Source of the DNA: Candidatus Cloacimonadota bacterium
GTDB taxonomy: Bacteria; Cloacimonadota; Cloacimonadia; Cloacimonadales; Cloacimonadaceae
Direction: 5' to 3'
Assembly (NCBI GenBank): GCA_028703735.1
Contig: JAQVMI010000048.1
Location: forward strand, 1-9,729
DNA: 9,729 bases
The first letter of the stretch is position 1. Every line of letters begins with the position of its first letter. A model generated the notes under the pieces. That model had not been told where the DNA came from and made no database searches. It worked only from the letters and a program-made list of their open reading frames with translations. Made by a program: the position numbers and the translations under genes. This document shows positions 6,613 through 9,729 of the stretch, in pieces.

Positions 6613-7575
6613 ATGAAAACCAAATTACAAGCAGAAATAGTCAAGATTGTAACAAAGTCAATTACATTATTTGCGTTAATTATTTTAGCTGACTACTTAA
6701 TATCTAACGGTATAGACTATATATTGCGTAAAAATCAAAGCGGATATTATGAATTTAAGCAAGTTGTGGAAACTAAACCAGAGATAGTAATATTAGGTGC
6801 TTCTAGAGCTTCCTGTCATTATGTTTCGACCAAAGTAGCCAAAGGGACAGGAAGATCAGTCTACAATTTTGGAGTTGGTGGCACTAGTGTTCTGGTGCAG
6901 TATACTCAATTACAGGAGATTCTGTCAGTTTATAAGCCTAAGTTGATAGTATACGAGATTTGCGGGTCTGATTTCAGCCAGTACTTTGTAATGGATTCAT
7001 CGATTAGATACTTGAAGATGTTTCCACTAACTGTAGAAACAAAGAGGGCGTTCAAAGAAACCGACAAATATTTCGTCTATAAAAACATTTTTAAACTTTA
7101 TAAGTATAATAATGACGTACTGGGGTTGATTGTTGGAAGGTCAAAAACAAACGTGTATAATCTTGGTTATGCCCCCAATCCCACAGCCTACCTTCCGTTA
7201 ATTTTACAGACTAATAAGAGTTATGTATCGGATACTCAGTCAGCATCCAATAGTGCGTTACTTCAACAAACATTTTGCAAATTACTTCAACTGACTGAGC
7301 AGTTAAAAATTCCTATAGTCTTTTTAAGATCACCTTACTATCACCCTAAGGATAGTAATATTAATCTTAGAGTTGATCCCATTGTTTTAAAAGGGATTGA
7401 AAAACATAATAAAAGCTTAATTGACTTTAGTTCAATGAGTATTCCGGCTTTTGAAAACCCTGGGAATTATAAAGACTACATTCACTTGACTGATAAGGGG
7501 GCTAACATGTACACAGATATAATTGTTCCCTACCTAAACAAATTTATTGATCAACAAATTATTGATGACAAATAG
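6613..7575 (+). CDS. Membrane-anchored SGNH-fold protein, probable acyl-transfer partner of the MBOAT (DltD/AlgJ-like role)
   Basis: A 320-residue protein with one N-terminal membrane segment (about residues 13-31) and an extracytoplasmic domain. SGNH features are S64 in ILGASRAS, the glycine block YNFGVGGTS (84-92), and D288-Y-I-H291 in DYIHLTDKGA. Together these form a plausible Ser-Asp-His triad. The arrangement of N-terminal anchor, early GxS and late DxxH, directly after an MBOAT gene, resembles DltD and the SGNH partners of alginate and cell-wall O-acetylation systems. These act on the periplasmic or outer face, receiving the acyl group and passing it to the glycan. It could instead be an esterase that removes acyl groups. 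It is the last intact gene of the operon; an AT-rich 6-bp hairpin overlaps its stop (aaatag 7570-7575 with ctattt 7582-7587), too weak to call a terminator. The Shine-Dalgarno before ATG 6613 is poor. Confidence 0.82.
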   Translation: MKTKLQAEIVKIVTKSITLFALIILADYLISNGIDYILRKNQSGYYEFKQVVETKPEIVILGASRASCHYVSTKVAKGTGRSVYNFGVGGTSVLVQYTQLQEILSVYKPKLIVYEICGSDFSQYFVMDSSIRYLKMFPLTVETKRAFKETDKYFVYKNIFKLYKYNNDVLGLIVGRSKTNVYNLGYAPNPTAYLPLILQTNKSYVSDTQSASNSALLQQTFCKLLQLTEQLKIPIVFLRSPYYHPKDSNINLRVDPIVLKGIEKHNKSLIDFSSMSIPAFENPGNYKDYIHLTDKGANMYTDIIVPYLNKFIDQQIIDDK

Positions 7576-7809
7576 CATTAACTATTTCATCGATAGCTTA
7601 TTGTAGTCTAACCCAGTCTGTATCATACTTCAAATCAAGTTAAATTGTCGTTGTTATAGTCCTGAAACAATAGGAGAAGCCTGAAATATCATTTACAATA
7701 TGGCTGATATTTCTCTCTGAGTCTAAGCTAATTATAGTTGTAATAATTCAGATTGTAATAGTGACGGATTGTTTGTTCAGAGAAGCCCGTGTTTATGTTT
7801 AATTTGTTT

Positions 7810-8019
7810 GGTGTAGATTAACAAACAAAATTGTTGGGCCTCGCATAGTGCTCTAAGTACCTTAGACTTTAACTTTATTGGATCCAATGAGGTCTAAAGA
7901 ACCATAGTTGTTCTACTGGTTTCATTAGTTGTTCTATGTTTCTTACAATTTACCAGAGATACAAACTTTAACAGAAATTGTTGTTTTTTCACACATTATT
8001 TTTTATCCTAATCTACACC
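7810..8019. repeat. 11-bp perfect inverted repeat bounding a ~210-bp segment
   Basis: ggtgtagatta at 7810-7820 is the exact reverse complement of taatctacacc at 8009-8019. The segment lies wholly in the gene-free stretch and has no coding potential, as a MITE-like element would. No matching target duplications flank the ends (tttgttt on the left, gatgaaa on the right). A chance match of this length in AT-rich DNA of this size is possible. Confidence 0.25.
7905..7936. repeat. Short tandem-spaced direct repeat (tagttgttcta x2, 21-bp period)
   Basis: tagttgttcta occurs at 7905-7915 and again at 7926-7936, two helical turns apart. That spacing would suit a dimeric regulator or two operator half-sites, but nothing else supports this. 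Confidence 0.3.
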
Positions 8020-8185
8020 GATGAAAGTTTTTCAACGACCTATTTTCATGTCGTTTATCATTATCTTTACTCCTATGGTGTAACTTTGAGATGGTTGTGG
8101 TTCTGGTGAGAAGACTTGTAGGACTATGCATAGGTTTTTATCATTGTTTATCACAGAATGTGTTGTTTCAAAACTTGTTTGTTAG

Positions 8186-9088
8186 CCAAAGTATACTCCA
8201 GGGACTAAGATGTTTGAGCTTCAATCCAATCTGGGTCATAATAGCAATTTAAAATGGACTCCCCCATCATATACCATTTGGAGTGTTGAGGGTGGAAATA
8301 GAATTATCTGAAGAAACAATATCGGATTACCTGGTCAGGATGTTAATTTGACTCCCCATTCGAAATATTGCGTTTTACTGGGAGATTCTTACCTGGAGGC
8401 ACTGCAATATCAAGGCAATAGGATAGCTGCTGGCATCGTACAGGACAAACTAACTTCGATTATGAGTTCGACTCAGATTGTTAACTTGGGATCATCAGCT
8501 CATGACCCCTATGTAATGTGGTTTCGATTGAAGTTTTACGAGAAATACTATCCACCTTCAAGAATTTTTTTAGTCTATGAGAGTTTTGGAAATCTCAAGC
8601 ATTTTTTCACAAGGTGGAAAAGCCCCTTAGATTTTAGTATTCAGCCGAAGTTTGGCGTAGAGCAACATGCCAATAAATTCAGATTAGCATTATCGAATAT
8701 TCGTTCATTTTCGGCATTTCTGACGATTCTACCCCGACTGTTTACAAAAAAAACTAATGATATTGCTTCAGATCATGCTGTAAACAATGCTTTGGATACT
8801 ATTTCAGATGAAAGTGCTATCTCAATGTTGCAAGATTGCTTGCTTCAATTCAGAAATAAATATGGCGATTCATTTACCTACATATCCATAATGAGCGATA
8901 ATCCTTATGAGGCGAGAATCGCTGATTTCTGTATGGTAAATTCTATTAATTATCTGTACAATCCTCACATCATGAAACCCGGGAACTTGATTAATGGTGA
9001 TGGTCATTTGAACCTAATGGGGAACAAACTTCTGGCAGAATATCTTTTTGACTTTATAGAAAACGCCGAAGAGAATAAAAGGCTTTAA
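8186..9088 (+). pseudogene. SGNH/GDSL-family hydrolase-like gene, apparently broken (in-frame TGA and 5' frameshift)
   Basis: The open part from TTG 8348 encodes 246 residues that begin almost directly at the GDS block (LLGDSYLEALQ, residues 10-20). They contain the glycine block VNLGSSAHDP (45-54) and D218-G-H220 in GDGHLNLMGN. Members of this group normally have over 70 residues before GDS. In the same frame, bases 8186-8308 read PKYTPGTKMFELQSNLG... followed by ...SYTIWSVEGGNRII. Then comes TGA at 8309-8311, and then RNNIGLPGQDVNLTPHSK running into the GDS block. These match the usual upstream segments of such proteins (a 'Y.PGt..fel.pnlG' segment and an 'N..GLPG' segment), so the TGA is probably a nonsense mutation. 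A TAG sits at 8183-8185. A hydrophobic stretch in another frame (8091-8185) suggests a 1-bp shift near 8185, and an ATG at 8021 would give a normal ~355-codon gene. A restart at 8348 would lack the N-terminal anchor. Sequencing errors are the main alternative. Confidence 0.68.
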
Positions 9089-9118
9089 TGCACTTCACAA
9101 TTATTAGGGAAATCGAGT

Positions 9119-9124
9119 AGAGGA
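9119..9124 (+). promoter_or_regulatory. Ribosome binding site for the probable lipoprotein gene
   Basis: agagga lies 3 nt before ATG 9128, a strong but close Shine-Dalgarno. It fixes the start of the otherwise open-ended gene at the right edge. Confidence 0.55.
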
Positions 9125-9127
9125 ATT

Positions 9128-9729
9128 ATGAAAAGAATTAGTTTATTGTACTCACTTCAGTTGGTTATCTTGATGTTAATTACTTTATCTAATTGGAGTT
9201 GTTCTTCTTCTACAGAACCTAAATCAGGTTCTTTGACAGGGAACATCGTTCTGATTAACGACTCGGGCAACCAAGAGCTTGAACCGGCAGATTTTGCTGG
9301 TATTACTGTTGCTATTTACCCACTTGTAGTGATGGACACAACTTTGGTTAGATTAAACACAAGATACCCAACTATTGGGATACAGATAAATCAAAAAACA
9401 GAATTTGACCATCGGGAGAACAACTCAATTCTCAGTACGCAAACATCTGGCGATGGTTCTTTCAATATAAGCAGTATCCCGGAGGGGGCATACAACATCG
9501 TGGTTTATAAAGAGGGTTGGGGCTTTAAGTATTTTTGCAATTTTGGAATACAAAAAGGGAGCAATTCCATAAATTCTGTTGCAGAAAACCAGAATGGGGA
9601 AGTTCAACTTTATCGGGATGTGGTGCTTTCTGACTATTATCCAAGCGGTTCATACAATTTTAGCAGTAAACATAACGTTGTTATCCAGGATGATGTTTTT
9701 TTTCTTGAAGATTCTGATGTTACTTTTGC
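9128..9729 (+). CDS. Probable secreted lipoprotein with a carboxypeptidase-regulatory-like domain, N-terminal part (3' end outside the window)
   Basis: The frame is open from ATG 9128 to the window edge (200 codons, no stop). The N-terminus MKRISLLYSLQLVILMLITLSNWSC is a signal peptide with a cysteine at 25 followed by SSST, as in a lipoprotein. The residues before the cysteine (N-W-S) do not fit the classical L-x-x-C lipobox, so lipidation is probable but unproven. Residues ~34-130 show the beta-sandwich pattern of carboxypeptidase-regulatory-like domains: GSLTGNIVLINDSGN, then GITVAIYPL, TSGDGSFNISSIPEGAYNIVV and YKEGW. Such domains occur as stalks or binding modules in surface proteins. 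After residue ~165 the pattern V-V-I-Q-D-D-V-F-F-L-E-D-S-D-V-T-F could begin a right-handed beta-helix. It lies 39 nt after the broken SGNH gene and has its own good ribosome binding site. Function unknown. Confidence 0.75.
   Translation, partial: MKRISLLYSLQLVILMLITLSNWSCSSSTEPKSGSLTGNIVLINDSGNQELEPADFAGITVAIYPLVVMDTTLVRLNTRYPTIGIQINQKTEFDHRENNSILSTQTSGDGSFNISSIPEGAYNIVVYKEGWGFKYFCNFGIQKGSNSINSVAENQNGEVQLYRDVVLSDYYPSGSYNFSSKHNVVIQDDVFFLEDSDVTF

Larger units (their letters stand above)
7576..8020. other. Gene-free AT-rich stretch (about 445 nt)
   Basis: No convincing reading frame is visible on either strand; stops are frequent in all frames. It holds an 8-bp hairpin (tttgtttg 7803-7810 with caaacaaa 7822-7829), a 12-bp palindrome attggatccaat (7877-7888), two copies of tagttgttcta 21 bp apart (7905-7915 and 7926-7936), and an 11-bp inverted repeat (7810-7820 with 8009-8019). 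A sequence with TTGTTT at 7981-7986 and TATCCT at 8004-8009, 17 nt apart, could be a weak promoter for the damaged gene downstream, but T-rich DNA gives such matches easily. Confidence 0.5.

Noticed and set aside
7981..8009. Promoter TTGTTT-17-TATCCT
   Set aside because: It matches only 3/6 and 4/6 of consensus, in T-rich DNA where such matches are frequent, so it is mentioned only within the gene-free stretch.
8309..8311. TGA as selenocysteine, or TGA recoded as an amino acid
   Set aside because: TGA ends the ACP gene in this window, no SECIS-like hairpin is evident after it, and the site is not a known selenocysteine position in SGNH proteins. A nonsense mutation or sequence error is simpler.
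9425..9607. 60-residue frame on the minus strand
   Set aside because: It is the shadow of the lipoprotein gene, whose plus-strand frame has a signal peptide, a good ribosome binding site and a recognisable domain.
1..9729. tRNA, rRNA, CRISPR array or transposase gene
   Set aside because: No cloverleaf or CCA-ended segment, no rRNA signature, no regularly spaced repeats with unique spacers, and no transposase motif were seen on either strand.

Overview
The window looks like bacterial DNA from a moderately AT-rich, Gram-negative-type genome. The evidence is compact operons, ATG/TTG starts with patchy Shine-Dalgarno sites, a surface-polysaccharide locus and a probable lipoprotein. The phylum cannot be fixed from sequence alone. 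A 'gtgttcattcgtggg'-type intergenic repeat and the polysaccharide gene set would fit an uncultured lineage such as Cloacimonadota, but that is a weak inference.

Region 1 (1-1376) is a defence or toxin-antitoxin island: the C-terminal part of an AbiEii-type nucleotidyltransferase entering from the left edge, then a small MNT-type nucleotidyltransferase overlapping a HEPN/HepT-like protein. Region 2 (1377-3196) is rfbB (dTDP-glucose 4,6-dehydratase), flanked by two directly oriented copies of a ~40-bp repeat. A possible 51-residue membrane peptide follows. Region 3 (3197-7575) is a tight same-strand operon: a FabH-like ketoacyl synthase III, an acyl carrier protein, an SDR ketoreductase, an MBOAT O-acyltransferase and a membrane-anchored SGNH protein. 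Region 4 (7576-9729) is a 445-770 nt gene-free stretch, a second SGNH-hydrolase gene that appears broken by an in-frame TGA and an upstream frameshift, and the start of a probable lipoprotein running off the right edge.

The most interesting feature is region 3. Its carrier protein, MBOAT and N-terminally anchored SGNH protein match the DltC-DltB-DltD layout used to D-alanylate teichoic acids. The amino-acid ligase DltA is absent; in its place are a ketosynthase and a ketoreductase that could build the acyl group on the carrier. The simplest model is that KAS III plus KR make a short 3-hydroxyacyl-ACP (for example 3-hydroxybutyryl-ACP). MBOAT would then move the acyl group across the membrane, and the SGNH protein would place it on a polysaccharide sugar, possibly one derived from the dTDP-4-keto-6-deoxyglucose made by RfbB. 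This is inferred from gene order and motifs and has not been demonstrated.
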